Positions 51,171-59,600 of a DNA stretch of 64,000 nucleotides are shown here, in pieces (the stretch's first letter is position 1; every line of letters begins with the position of its first letter). Source of the DNA: Bacillota bacterium. GTDB lineage: Bacteria; Bacillota; Clostridia; Acetivibrionales; JAMNXU01. Location of the stretch: positions 1 to 64,000 of the forward strand of contig JAMNXU010000003.1 in NCBI GenBank assembly GCA_023623175.1, in the 5' to 3' direction. A model generated the notes under the pieces. The model had not been told where the DNA came from. It was given only the letters and a program-made list of their open reading frames with translations, and ran no database searches. The position numbers were made by a program, and so were the translations under genes.

Positions 51171-53351
51171 TTATTCAAGATCCGCCTCGTCAGGATCCAT
51201 GAAGAATACTTCCACAAGTCCTCCCCTGGGTATCCTGGAACCCTGCTGATAGTTCTGCCTGTACGCTCTTCCTTCGCCGTTGACCTTTATGTTAAGCCCG
51301 AGACCTTTCAGAATGGCCACGGCCTCATCAACGGTCTTGTTGAGAAGGTCGGGAACAACCACCATATCATTTTCATCGGGCTTGTATGTGTAAAGCACTA
51401 TTGTTGATTTCCTGGGGATTGCCGTTTCAGGTTTCGGAGTCTGCTCTTTCACGGTGATGTCCTTGTTGGTAGCATCCCCTTCAATCCTGTATTCAAATCC
51501 CGCTTCTCTTAAAATGCTCTCGGCTTCTTTCAAAGTCTTGCCGCGTACATCGGGCACATATACATCCTCGGCCAGTTTTTTCCTGTCTTTCTCGGTATAG
51601 ACTCTCTCTTCCTGTAGATAGCTAAGAATATCTTCGACAAGTTTGCCTGCCACCGGTGCCGCGATAATTCCGCCCGTGTGGGGATATACATCGGGATGGT
51701 CGAGAGCCACGAGAACAACTATCCTCGGGTTGTCGGCGGGCGCAAAAGCCATGAAAGAGGCCACATACCTGCCGTCAATATCCGATGTTTCGGTTTCCGA
51801 GGTACCCGTCTTGCCCGCCACGCGATAACCCGGGACATAAGCCCTGCTTCCCGTGCCCAGCGTTACCACGTCCTGCAGCAGTTTCCGCATCGTGTCCGAA
51901 GTTTTTTTCGATATGACCTGCCTGACTATTTCCGGTTCAAATTTCTTTATTACATTGCCCTCGTTGTCAGTTATTTCCTTTACAAGGTGGGGCCTTATAA
52001 GCGTGCCACCGTTTGCAATGGCGCAATAAGCCGTGACCATGTGCAGCGGCGTGACCTTGAAACGCTGCCCGAAAGATGCAACGGCCATGTCAATTTCGGT
52101 GGGCCTTTTATGTATGATAATGTCTGCCTCGGGGAGCTCGATGCCTGTTTTGTCATAAAACCCGAAAGCCCTCATGTACTTGTAAAACCTGTCAATTCCC
52201 AGGTCCTGGGCCACTCTTACAAAAACGGGGTTACAGGACATCTGCAGACCCTGGGCAAAGCTTTCCTCGCCATGGGCGTTAGGTTTCCAGCAGTTGATCC
52301 TGTGTCCCCCCACCGTCACGGTAAAGTCATTAACCCGGCTTTCAGGCGTGATGACTCCTTCTTCAAGACCTGCCGATGCAGTAATGGCTTTGAACGTGGA
52401 ACCGGGTTCATAGGTGTCAGCCAGCGCCTTGTTTCTCCACGTGCTGTAAATGGCGTTCTCGCGCTCTTCCATCGACATGCTGTTCCACGTGGCGTCATCA
52501 ATATGCAAAGGCCTGAAGGGCGAATTGGGGTCAAAATCAGGCTTGGAAGCCATGGCAAGCACTTCCCCGTTATTAGGATCCATTACTATCGCAACGGCGC
52601 CCTTAAGAACCTTGTTGTCAACGATGGCCTTTTCAATTGCTTTTTCGGCCAGGTACTGTATTGTTTCATCTATGGTCAGGACTACGTTGTATCCATCCTG
52701 CGGATCAATATGTCTCTCCCTGTTAAAGGGAATCTGCCTGCCCTTTGCATCCACCTCGCTCAGTATCCTGCCGGGCAGTCCTTTCAGATACTGTTCCATG
52801 GCCTTTTCAATGCCTTCCAGGCCCTGGTTGTCAGTACCTACGCATCCAAGCACGTGGCTTGCGAGGTTTCTTTTCGGGTAATACCTTTTAGTGTCTTCAT
52901 CAACGGTAATGCCGACTATTTTCGCTTCCTGCAGCCACGCCCTGACTTTTGCGCCCACCTCGGGCTCAACTTTTCTCTTTATGTACTCGTACGGGCTGTT
53001 CTTGCTTATTTTCGCCAGCACTTCCTCCTTGCTCATATCCAAAAGCTCTGCGAGCTTTTCGGCTACCGCTTCAAGATCGGCTCCGCTGTCCTGGAGTTCC
53101 TTGGGAAATGCGGAGATTGTATCAACCGAAGCGCTGACCGCCAGCGCAATTCCGTTCCTGTCATATATGGTTCCGCGTCTCGGGCTAATAATCCGGCTGC
53201 GGCTCTGCTGTTCGTAAGCCAGTCTTTGCAGTTCCGAGCCCTGGACAAACTGGATCCAGCCAACCCTTATAATAAGTAAAAAAGTTAAAAAGGTATACGC
53301 ACCCAGCAGGACAAGCAATCTCTTTTTAGTTTGCATACCCGGTTTGGACAA
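51171..53351 (-). CDS. spoVD: Class B penicillin-binding protein with PASTA domains (SpoVD-like)
   Basis: The product is 726 residues. It has a short cytoplasmic N-terminus, one membrane helix (LLVLLGAYTFLTFLLIIRVGWIQF), a PBP dimerisation domain (SPRRGTIYDRNGIALAVS) and the transpeptidase domain with GSTFK (catalytic Ser), SCN and KTGTSE. Two C-terminal PASTA domains start at about residues 590 (VPDVRGKTLKEAESILREAG) and 660 (VPDLLNKTVDEAVAILKGLG). It crosslinks peptidoglycan with the SEDS protein encoded in the same cluster. A division PBP2b role cannot be excluded. Confidence 0.93.
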   Translation of the reverse strand: MSKPGMQTKKRLLVLLGAYTFLTFLLIIRVGWIQFVQGSELQRLAYEQQSRSRIISPRRGTIYDRNGIALAVSASVDTISAFPKELQDSGADLEAVAEKLAELLDMSKEEVLAKISKNSPYEYIKRKVEPEVGAKVRAWLQEAKIVGITVDEDTKRYYPKRNLASHVLGCVGTDNQGLEGIEKAMEQYLKGLPGRILSEVDAKGRQIPFNRERHIDPQDGYNVVLTIDETIQYLAEKAIEKAIVDNKVLKGAVAIVMDPNNGEVLAMASKPDFDPNSPFRPLHIDDATWNSMSMEERENAIYSTWRNKALADTYEPGSTFKAITASAGLEEGVITPESRVNDFTVTVGGHRINCWKPNAHGEESFAQGLQMSCNPVFVRVAQDLGIDRFYKYMRAFGFYDKTGIELPEADIIIHKRPTEIDMAVASFGQRFKVTPLHMVTAYCAIANGGTLIRPHLVKEITDNEGNVIKKFEPEIVRQVISKKTSDTMRKLLQDVVTLGTGSRAYVPGYRVAGKTGTSETETSDIDGRYVASFMAFAPADNPRIVVLVALDHPDVYPHTGGIIAAPVAGKLVEDILSYLQEERVYTEKDRKKLAEDVYVPDVRGKTLKEAESILREAGFEYRIEGDATNKDITVKEQTPKPETAIPRKSTIVLYTYKPDENDMVVVPDLLNKTVDEAVAILKGLGLNIKVNGEGRAYRQNYQQGSRIPRGGLVEVFFMDPDEADLE

Positions 53352-53477
53352 GCTGAATCCCCCCGTATAAAATCAAATATAAACCAATCGTGCGACTGGT
53401 TTATATATAATTAATGGTCACAATCCTCTATTCCGAGGGTTGTTTTGTCTATTGTATTTATACCATATTGAACCTTT

Positions 53478-53975
53478 TCATCCAAGAAGGTAAAGCAAAC
53501 TGGCAATTTTTTCTTTAATAACGTATATCCATCCACTTTTCTTTTCTGCTTTCAGACCGGATTCCGTAATCCTGGTGAAATCTGTCTTAGGCACATTTAC
53601 GTAAATTATCTGGTAATCTTCCGGCATTTGCATACCCAGTCTTACCTGGGCTATCTCCTTCACTTCCCGGAGATCAAGCATCCTTTCAATCTCGACTTTC
53701 AGGCGGGCATTTTCATCCCTGAGCTTTGCATAGACTTTTGTTTCCTTGTTTATGTCATAATTGATCTTGGTAATCACGGCATACCGAAACATAATCGCCA
53801 GGAACAGGGCAAAGGTCGCCATTGTATAGGCAACCAGCTTGAGCTTGAATTTTGCATGGGATTTTTGTTCCTTTTTTTGCTTTAGTACCGGATTCTGCTC
53901 ATATATATCATATACCTCATATTCCGGTTTGGGCGCGGCAGATCCGTTAACGTAGAATTTGGCTGTCTCTAACAA
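53478..53975 (-). CDS. ftsL: FtsL-like septum formation protein
   Basis: The 165-residue single-pass protein has an N-terminal cytoplasmic part of about 48 residues, a membrane helix (LVAYTMATFALFLAIMFRYAVI) and a leucine-zipper-like extracellular coil (VYAKLRDENARLKVEIERMLDL). The position between rsmH and spoVD identifies it as FtsL. It bridges the divisome in complex with DivIC/FtsB. A membrane-active C-terminal stretch (KIASLLYLLG) is present. It is separated from rsmH by an unusual 343-base gap. Confidence 0.85.
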   Translation of the reverse strand: MLETAKFYVNGSAAPKPEYEVYDIYEQNPVLKQKKEQKSHAKFKLKLVAYTMATFALFLAIMFRYAVITKINYDINKETKVYAKLRDENARLKVEIERMLDLREVKEIAQVRLGMQMPEDYQIIYVNVPKTDFTRITESGLKAEKKSGWIYVIKEKIASLLYLLG

Positions 53976-54318
53976 TTTTATTCACCCCTGACCCCGATTA
54001 TTACTATTGCACCGGTTATGCCGAAACAAGGTGTTTAATGGGAGCCCTTGAAACGGCTCCCGATGTCTTTTGTGTGTCTGAGCAGCTCATCTTTCGTGCC
54101 TGAAGGATGCTTTTCTTTTGTTTTTACCTTGAAGCGCTTTTCTTCCGTGTTTTTCGCCTGAAGCGATTTTTCTTTTGTAACTGCATCGTGTTTTGTCTTT
54201 TGTGCATTTTACTTTTTTCTTTTGTGTCTTCAGACCTTGTCCTTTGCAAAGTGACCCGTGAGTTTTATATATTCAAAAGCATGAAGCCCAGTTGACCGGT
54301 CTAAAGCTTTTCAGGGAT
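53976..54318 (-). other. 343-base gap between rsmH and ftsL
   Basis: In most dcw clusters these two genes nearly touch. Here the gap contains a tract that on the minus strand is A/G-rich and would encode Lys/Arg-rich peptides in all frames. No frame is longer than about 40 codons and none has a good ribosome site. It holds imperfect direct repeats (for example 54130-54144 and 54159-54174) and a 7-bp GC-rich hairpin at 54040-54061 without a T tail. It may be a decayed gene or a structured leader of ftsL. Confidence 0.5.
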
Positions 54319-55260
54319 TTAAAGTTTTTCAAGGATTCTGAGTTTTGCGCTCCTGGCCCTGGGGTTTTCCTCCAGCTCCTTTTTCCCGGGAACAACAGGT
54401 TTCCTCGTCAAAACCGAAGCGAGTGGTTTTTTACCGCATATGCAGGCCGGAAATTCGGGAGGACATGTACACGGGTCCGAAAGTTTCTGAAACGTTTTTT
54501 TCACTATCCTGTCTTCCAGCGAATGAAATGTTATAATACAGATTCTTCCTCCCGGTTTCAGCAGGTCCACCGCCGTATTTATCGCTTCTTCAAGAATTCC
54601 GAGCTCGTTGTTTACCTCAATCCTGATGGCCTGGAACGTCCTTTTGGCGGGATGGGGACCTTCCCGTCTTGCCGACGCGGGTATGGCGGCCTTTATTATG
54701 TCCACGAGCTGGCTTGTCGTGGTGATTCTTGAGTTCCGCCGGTAATCAGCTATAAACGACGCTATCCTTTTTGCCCACCTCTCCTCGCCGTAATCCCGGA
54801 TAATCCGGTACAACTCCTGTTCGCTGTACTCGTTTACAACGGTTTCAGCCGTAAGTTCCTGCCTTGTGTCCATTCTCATGTCCAGGGGCGCGTCGTGCTG
54901 GTAACTGAAACCCCTTTTCGGTTCATCAAGCTGGTGGGACGATACCCCGAGATCCAGCAATATTCCGTCAACAGCCTCTATACCAAGCTTCGAAGCAACC
55001 TGTGCCATATTTATAAAATTAGTGTTTTCAAGTACAAAGCGTGCCCTGGAACCCAGCGCTTCAAGCCTGCCGCGCGATACTTCAATAGCGGTGGCGTCCT
55101 GGTCAAGGCCTATCAGCATTCCATTTTCTCCGAGTCTCACGAGAATTTCCGAGGAATGGCCTGCGCCTCCCATCGTTCCGTCTATATAAATCCCATCTTC
55201 CCTGATATTCAGTCCTTCCAGGCATTCTTCCAGCAACACCGGCTTATGGCTGTATTCCAT
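54319..55260 (-). CDS. rsmH: 16S rRNA (cytosine-1402 N4)-methyltransferase
   Basis: The 313-residue methyltransferase begins [17 protein letters not shown] and has the SAM site [14 protein letters not shown] and the conserved [23 protein letters not shown] and RIEVNNEL. It methylates C1402 in the ribosomal P site. ATG 55260 with AGAGGT six bases upstream is chosen over a TTG five codons earlier. It follows mraZ by 16 bases, the normal dcw arrangement. Confidence 0.96.
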   Translation of the reverse strand: MEYSHKPVLLEECLEGLNIREDGIYIDGTMGGAGHSSEILVRLGENGMLIGLDQDATAIEVSRGRLEALGSRARFVLENTNFINMAQVASKLGIEAVDGILLDLGVSSHQLDEPKRGFSYQHDAPLDMRMDTRQELTAETVVNEYSEQELYRIIRDYGEERWAKRIASFIADYRRNSRITTTSQLVDIIKAAIPASARREGPHPAKRTFQAIRIEVNNELGILEEAINTAVDLLKPGGRICIITFHSLEDRIVKKTFQKLSDPCTCPPEFPACICGKKPLASVLTRKPVVPGKKELEENPRARSAKLRILEKL

Positions 55261-55276
55261 CCATATACCTCTCAAA

Positions 55277-55714
55277 TCATATGTTTATGCCGAGCGAAGC
55301 CAGCTTTTCGGCAAGTTTTTCACCGCTGAGATTCTCATTGCTGCTGTAGTTCTCCCATTTAGCCCTGTCCCAGATTTCGACCCTCGTCGAAATTCCGATT
55401 ATGTATACATCCTTTTCAAGCCCAGCATATTCCTTGAGATTTTGCGGTATCAATATTCTGCCCTGCTTGTCCAGGACACATTCGGTGGCGCCGGCAAAGA
55501 AAAATCTCATGAACGCTCTTGCATCCTTGTCGGCCAGTGGCAACGATTTAAGCTTGTTTTCAAAGTTGGCCCATTCCTTTGGTGAATACGCAAAAAGACA
55601 GTTATCAAGCCCCTTGGTCAGAATAAAGCTGTGTCCGAGCCCTTCCCTGAACTTAGCGGGGATGATGACTCTGCTTTTAGGGTCTATTGTGTGCAGGTAT
55701 TCACCATAAAACAA
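55277..55714 (-). CDS. mraZ: Transcriptional regulator MraZ
   Basis: The 145-residue protein has two swapped-hairpin AbrB-like domains ([24 protein letters not shown] and [22 protein letters not shown]). MraZ is the autoregulator of the dcw operon. The start is TTG behind GGGGTG. Five GTGGTG/GTGGGG-type boxes lie directly upstream (55723-55769), so self-binding is strongly suggested. Confidence 0.95.
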   Translation of the reverse strand: MFYGEYLHTIDPKSRVIIPAKFREGLGHSFILTKGLDNCLFAYSPKEWANFENKLKSLPLADKDARAFMRFFFAGATECVLDKQGRILIPQNLKEYAGLEKDVYIIGISTRVEIWDRAKWENYSSNENLSGEKLAEKLASLGINI

Positions 55715-55722
55715 TCAGTACA

Positions 55723-55769
55723 CCCCACTTTTTTATCACTTCACACCACTTGGCCCCACTTTTCACCAC
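55723..55769 (-). promoter_or_regulatory. MraZ operator: direct repeats with 10-bp period
   Basis: On the minus strand GTGGTG (55764-55769), GTGGGG (55754-55759), GTGGTG (55744-55749) and a degenerate GTGATA (55734-55739) occur exactly every 10 bp. Another GTGGGG (55723-55728) is eleven bases further and overlaps the ribosome site. This matches the GTGG-type MraZ boxes described in several bacteria. The boxes lie in the transcribed leader, between promoter and start. Confidence 0.8.
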
Positions 55770-55780
55770 CTTGTACTGTT

Positions 55781-55809
55781 ATTTTAAGACAACCCTTATT
55801 AATAATCAA
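55781..55809 (-). promoter_or_regulatory. Promoter of the dcw operon
   Basis: On the minus strand TTGATT (55804-55809) and TAAAAT (55781-55786) are 17 bases apart. The predicted start is about ten bases before the first MraZ box. Confidence 0.65.
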
Positions 55810-55832
55810 GTGTTTTGTTGCAAAAAAAACCA

Positions 55833-55862
55833 AAAATAAAAAAATAGGACATAAGTCCTATT
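55833..55862 (-). terminator. Terminator of the lgt-rodA transcript
   Basis: On the minus strand an 8-bp stem (55855-55862 with 55843-55850) with a four-base loop is followed by a T-rich tail (55842-55833). It lies about 150 bases after the rodA stop and insulates the dcw promoter. Confidence 0.75.
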
Positions 55863-56014
55863 GATTTTGGGAGCATGAGAGTTGTTGATTATGATTTTTG
55901 GAATCGCAGGCTGCAGCATGACAGCCATTGATTATGGTCCGAAAGTTCGTTGGCCGGCCTGGAAATGTGTCAGCACCAGAATAATGGCCGGGAAATTGGA
56001 AATACCGGCCGGAC

Positions 56015-57160
56015 TTACTCGTCGCTGTTGAAAATGACCTTTTTTCTCCTGATGGCTACGCTGTGCGCTATCCCCAGGGCCATGTAATAAGTTATTACGG
56101 CGCTTCCGCCCTGGCTAACAAAAGGAAGCGGAACGCCCGTGACGGGCAGAAGGCCGAGATTCATGCCTATGTTTTCAAAGAAATGAAACGCGAACAGTCC
56201 CGTCACTCCCGTCACAAGGAATGCTCCATAGGTGTCGGAAGCATTTCTCGCAATAGTGACAAGCCTTATCAGGATAAACAGCGCGAGCAAAACCACGGCG
56301 ACGGAACCGATAAAACCAAATTCTTCACCGATGACGGAAAAAATAAAATCCGACTCTTTTACCGGCACACCCTTGCTCTGGGTTTGAATTCCGTTCTGGA
56401 AACCCTGTCCAAACAGTTGACCTGAGCCAATGGCCATTTTAGCCTGGTTTACGTTGTATCCCTTGTTTCCCGGATCCCACGCCGGGTTTATAAACGCTAT
56501 TATCCTGTCCTTCTGGTGCTCCTTGAACACGAAAAGCCACAAAAACGGAAAAGAGGCCACGAAGGCTCCCAGTGACATAAATATGTACTTGTACGGGATT
56601 CCGCAAATGAACACCATGACGGCGAAAATGAACATGAAAACCATCGCCGTTCCCGCGTCGGGCTGCTTAAGTATCAGTAATATCGGTATTGCCGCATAAA
56701 CCAGGAGTTTGATGATATTGATATTCCTGTCGCGGCTTTCTTCCTTTATGCGTTCAAAAAAAACGGACAAAAATACAATGAAGCAAAGCTTCACAAGCTC
56801 CGACGGCTGAAACTGGCCGATAACCGGCAGCCTGATCCAGCTTTTGCTTCCTGCCACGCTGTAACCCCTGAATTCTACAAGAATAAGCAGACCTATTCCA
56901 AAGAGGTAGAAAAGAAAGCCCAGCGTTTTAAAATCCTTGTAGTCCAGCAGGCTGATGACAACAGACAGCACTGCTCCAACAATCATGCTGAACAGCTGGA
57001 CTTTGAACATCCTGTCCCCGTTGGCTCCCCCGGGGAGCTCGCGGGTTGCGCTGTACAGCACCACAAGGCCAAAGACAGACAGTATTAAAACACTGAAAAA
57101 CAGCAAATAGTCAAATCTCTTCCAAAAGTTTATACCCCTGGTTTTTTCAACAAAATACAT
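56015..57160 (-). CDS. rodA: RodA-type peptidoglycan polymerase (SEDS)
   Basis: The 381-residue SEDS protein has ten helices, SKSWIRLPVIGQFQPSELVKLCFIVFLSVF, NQAKMAIGSGQLFGQGFQNG, KESDFIFSVIGEEFGFIGSV and LPVTGVPLPFVSQGGSAVITYY. It polymerises glycan strands during elongation. Its ATG overlaps the lgt stop by one base (TAATG). Members of this family are easily confused with FtsW. The location outside the dcw cluster and the GEEFGFIG form support RodA. Confidence 0.88.
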   Translation of the reverse strand: MYFVEKTRGINFWKRFDYLLFFSVLILSVFGLVVLYSATRELPGGANGDRMFKVQLFSMIVGAVLSVVISLLDYKDFKTLGFLFYLFGIGLLILVEFRGYSVAGSKSWIRLPVIGQFQPSELVKLCFIVFLSVFFERIKEESRDRNINIIKLLVYAAIPILLILKQPDAGTAMVFMFIFAVMVFICGIPYKYIFMSLGAFVASFPFLWLFVFKEHQKDRIIAFINPAWDPGNKGYNVNQAKMAIGSGQLFGQGFQNGIQTQSKGVPVKESDFIFSVIGEEFGFIGSVAVVLLALFILIRLVTIARNASDTYGAFLVTGVTGLFAFHFFENIGMNLGLLPVTGVPLPFVSQGGSAVITYYMALGIAHSVAIRRKKVIFNSDE

Positions 57161-58293
57161 TAAAGTTCACCTGATGAATCGGAAGTCCCGTTTTTTGCTG
57201 CATCCTGCGGCCCAGGGCTCTCTTCCTGCCCGAATCCGTCCGCTTTTTGAACTGCATCTTCTTTTTTATCCATTACTTCTCCAATTGCCTTTTTTTGTTT
57301 ATCAGTTACTTCATCCTGGCCGCCTGTTTCTGCTTCCCTGGCACCTGCTTCCTGCTGCTGACCGCCTGTCTCTCCCGGGTTCACTGCATTCCCTGCTGAT
57401 TCTTCTTTCTTTTCGACCGGCTCTCTGTTCTGATCATTCATTTCTTCCTGCGCAAGTTTCCTGAGGATTGCCCCATATTCACTGGAGCCGATTTGCGGCT
57501 CGTCCGGAATCGCAAGCGCTTTCCGCCGGTTGACCACAAATACAATGCTGAATACCACGACAAACATGATGGCCAGGACCTGGGAAGCCCTGAACTGTCC
57601 TATGTAAAGGCTGTCGATTCGCAATCCCTCAATATACGATCTTCCGAGACCGTACAGTATCATGTAAAGGTAAAATACTTCCCCGTCCGCCTTTTTGCGC
57701 TTCCTGTACCACAAAAGGAAGGCAAAAACCACTATATCCCATAAAAACTCATAAAGGAACGTGGGATGGTACGGCCCTTCTCCATTGATCATCATTCCCC
57801 ACGGCAACGAGGTTTCCCTTCCGTAGGCTTCCGCATTTATAAAATTGCCCCATCGGCCTATACCCTGTCCCAGGAGAAGATAGGGCGCCCCGAAGTCAAA
57901 AAGCTTCTTTATGCTTATTTTCTTTACTTTCGCAAAAATCAGCGCGGTTACAATGCCCCCTATAATTCCCCCGTAAAGGCCAAGGCCACCGCTCCTGAAA
58001 TCCAGTATTTCCAGAGGATATTTGCTGAAGTAGCTCCATTCGAAAATGACGTAGTACAAACGTGCGCCAATTATGGCAACGGGCGCAGCAAACAGCACAA
58101 GGTCAATGATGTCGTCGGTTTCAAACCCGAATTTCCTGCAGGCCCTGAGACCAAGCAAAACCGTAACGAGGAAAGCCGTCGCAATTATTATCCCGTACCA
58201 GTAAATGGACAGGCCGAAAATCTCGAAGGCCTGGGGATTTAACCTGAATTTTAGTCCAAGATCCGGAAATTCAACGGTATTTATCGTATTCAT
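57160..58293 (-). CDS. lgt: Prolipoprotein diacylglyceryl transferase with long acidic tail
   Basis: The 377-residue protein has seven membrane helices to about residue 260, with the Lgt signature GRWGNFINAEAYGRETSLPWGM and HPTFLYEFLWDIVVF. It attaches diacylglycerol to prolipoprotein cysteines. Beyond the enzyme is an extra tail of about 110 residues, cytoplasmic and rich in Glu, Gln, Gly, Lys and Ala (EEMNDQNREPVEKKEESAGN onward). Typical Lgt proteins end near residue 270-290. rodA follows with a one-base overlap. Confidence 0.94.
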   Translation of the reverse strand: MNTINTVEFPDLGLKFRLNPQAFEIFGLSIYWYGIIIATAFLVTVLLGLRACRKFGFETDDIIDLVLFAAPVAIIGARLYYVIFEWSYFSKYPLEILDFRSGGLGLYGGIIGGIVTALIFAKVKKISIKKLFDFGAPYLLLGQGIGRWGNFINAEAYGRETSLPWGMMINGEGPYHPTFLYEFLWDIVVFAFLLWYRKRKKADGEVFYLYMILYGLGRSYIEGLRIDSLYIGQFRASQVLAIMFVVVFSIVFVVNRRKALAIPDEPQIGSSEYGAILRKLAQEEMNDQNREPVEKKEESAGNAVNPGETGGQQQEAGAREAETGGQDEVTDKQKKAIGEVMDKKEDAVQKADGFGQEESPGPQDAAKNGTSDSSGEL

Positions 58294-58319
58294 TATTTTC
58301 CCCCTGACATAAGGCCATT

Positions 58320-59600
58320 TTATGGTTTTATAACCGAAAGCGCAAGGTTGTCCAGGTTAAAATGGCCGGAAAATAATTCATTAACATATTCAAATGTTAT
58401 TTTATCATAGACGTCAAAATAATCAAATATTGTGGCTCCCTTGAAATATGCGTTGATAAAGCTGTCACATATGCGCTCGACGGAGTTCCACTGCCTTATG
58501 AATTTGCCCGTTGAAGATTTCCGAATTCTTTCAAACGTTTTTTCGTCAAGCCCCGATCTGTATAACTCCTCCATGGATTCCACAAAAATATCCCTAACTT
58601 TTTCAGGGTCCGGCGATTCTCCGCCAAAAGCCGAAAAAGCGTAATTTTCCTCGTTGGTGAAGCTGAACGCAAAGGTGTTGTTTATCAGTCCTTCTTCATA
58701 CAGTCGCGTATACAGCGAAGAACTTCTCCCCATGATCATTTCCAGGAGAATTTTCACTCCGACTTCCTGCATCAGGGCTTCCGCGCCTTTCAGGCCGGTC
58801 CTGTTGTCCTTGAAACCCATTTTGAACAGGGGTACAGATACAGCAAGTTTTTGTTCCACGTATTTCTTGTTCAGGCTCTCCGGTTCCTCGGGAAAAATCC
58901 TTTTTATTTCCCCGCGGCTTTCCTTGTGCCTGATGCTCTGTTCAACCTGTTCAAACACCTTTTGATAATCCACGTCCCCGACGACCATGATAACCATGTT
59001 GGAGGGATGATAGAAGGTATCATAGCATTTCATCAGCATTTCCCTGTTTATCTGCCTGATGCTCTCCACGGTTCCGGCGATGTCAATCCTGACCGGATTC
59101 CTTGAATAAAAGGCTCCGAGCAGGTTGAAATATGATCGCCAGCCCGGATCGTCCTCGTACATCCTTATTTCCTGTTCAATTATATCCTTTTCCTTTTCAA
59201 CGCTTTCGTCGGTTATATAAGGATTCTGCACAAAGTCGAGCAACAACTGGAAATTTTCGTGGAACCTGTCGGTGCAGGAAAAAAGATAAACGGTCTGGTT
59301 TGAGCCCGTATAGGCATTGGGCCTTGCGCCGAGCGCTGAAAACTTGTCCATTATGCTGCCGTCTTTCTGCTCAAAAAGCTTGTGTTCCAGGAAATGGGCA
59401 ATGCCGTCAGGCACCTTTACGGGGCTGTCTTCCCCGGGAATGATGAATTCGCTGTTGATGGAACCGTAATAGGTCCCAAACGTCGCGTATTTTTTCAAAT
59501 AGCCTTTCTTAGGAATGACATAGGTCTTTAAGCCGCTGCTGTGACTGTATACATGCATCGTTTCCCCGATGTGTTCATAGCTGTAACTTTCCGTTTTCAT
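58320..59600 (-). CDS. M16-family zinc peptidase (YmfH-like, active partner)
   Basis: The 426-residue insulinase-type peptidase has the inverted zinc motif HFLEH (about residue 68) and the downstream Glu in EKDIIEQEIRMYEDD. It overlaps the preceding M16 gene by four bases, a typical YmfF/YmfH pair in Firmicutes. Their substrates are unknown; roles in peptide maturation are often suggested. No signal peptide is present, so the pair is probably cytoplasmic. Confidence 0.9.
   Translation of the reverse strand: MKTESYSYEHIGETMHVYSHSSGLKTYVIPKKGYLKKYATFGTYYGSINSEFIIPGEDSPVKVPDGIAHFLEHKLFEQKDGSIMDKFSALGARPNAYTGSNQTVYLFSCTDRFHENFQLLLDFVQNPYITDESVEKEKDIIEQEIRMYEDDPGWRSYFNLLGAFYSRNPVRIDIAGTVESIRQINREMLMKCYDTFYHPSNMVIMVVGDVDYQKVFEQVEQSIRHKESRGEIKRIFPEEPESLNKKYVEQKLAVSVPLFKMGFKDNRTGLKGAEALMQEVGVKILLEMIMGRSSSLYTRLYEEGLINNTFAFSFTNEENYAFSAFGGESPDPEKVRDIFVESMEELYRSGLDEKTFERIRKSSTGKFIRQWNSVERICDSFINAYFKGATIFDYFDVYDKITFEYVNELFSGHFNLDNLALSVIKP

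Noticed and set aside
51678-53279. 533-codon open frame opposite spoVD
   Set aside because: It is a shadow of the spoVD coding sequence on the other strand; the spoVD frame carries clear PBP and PASTA motifs.
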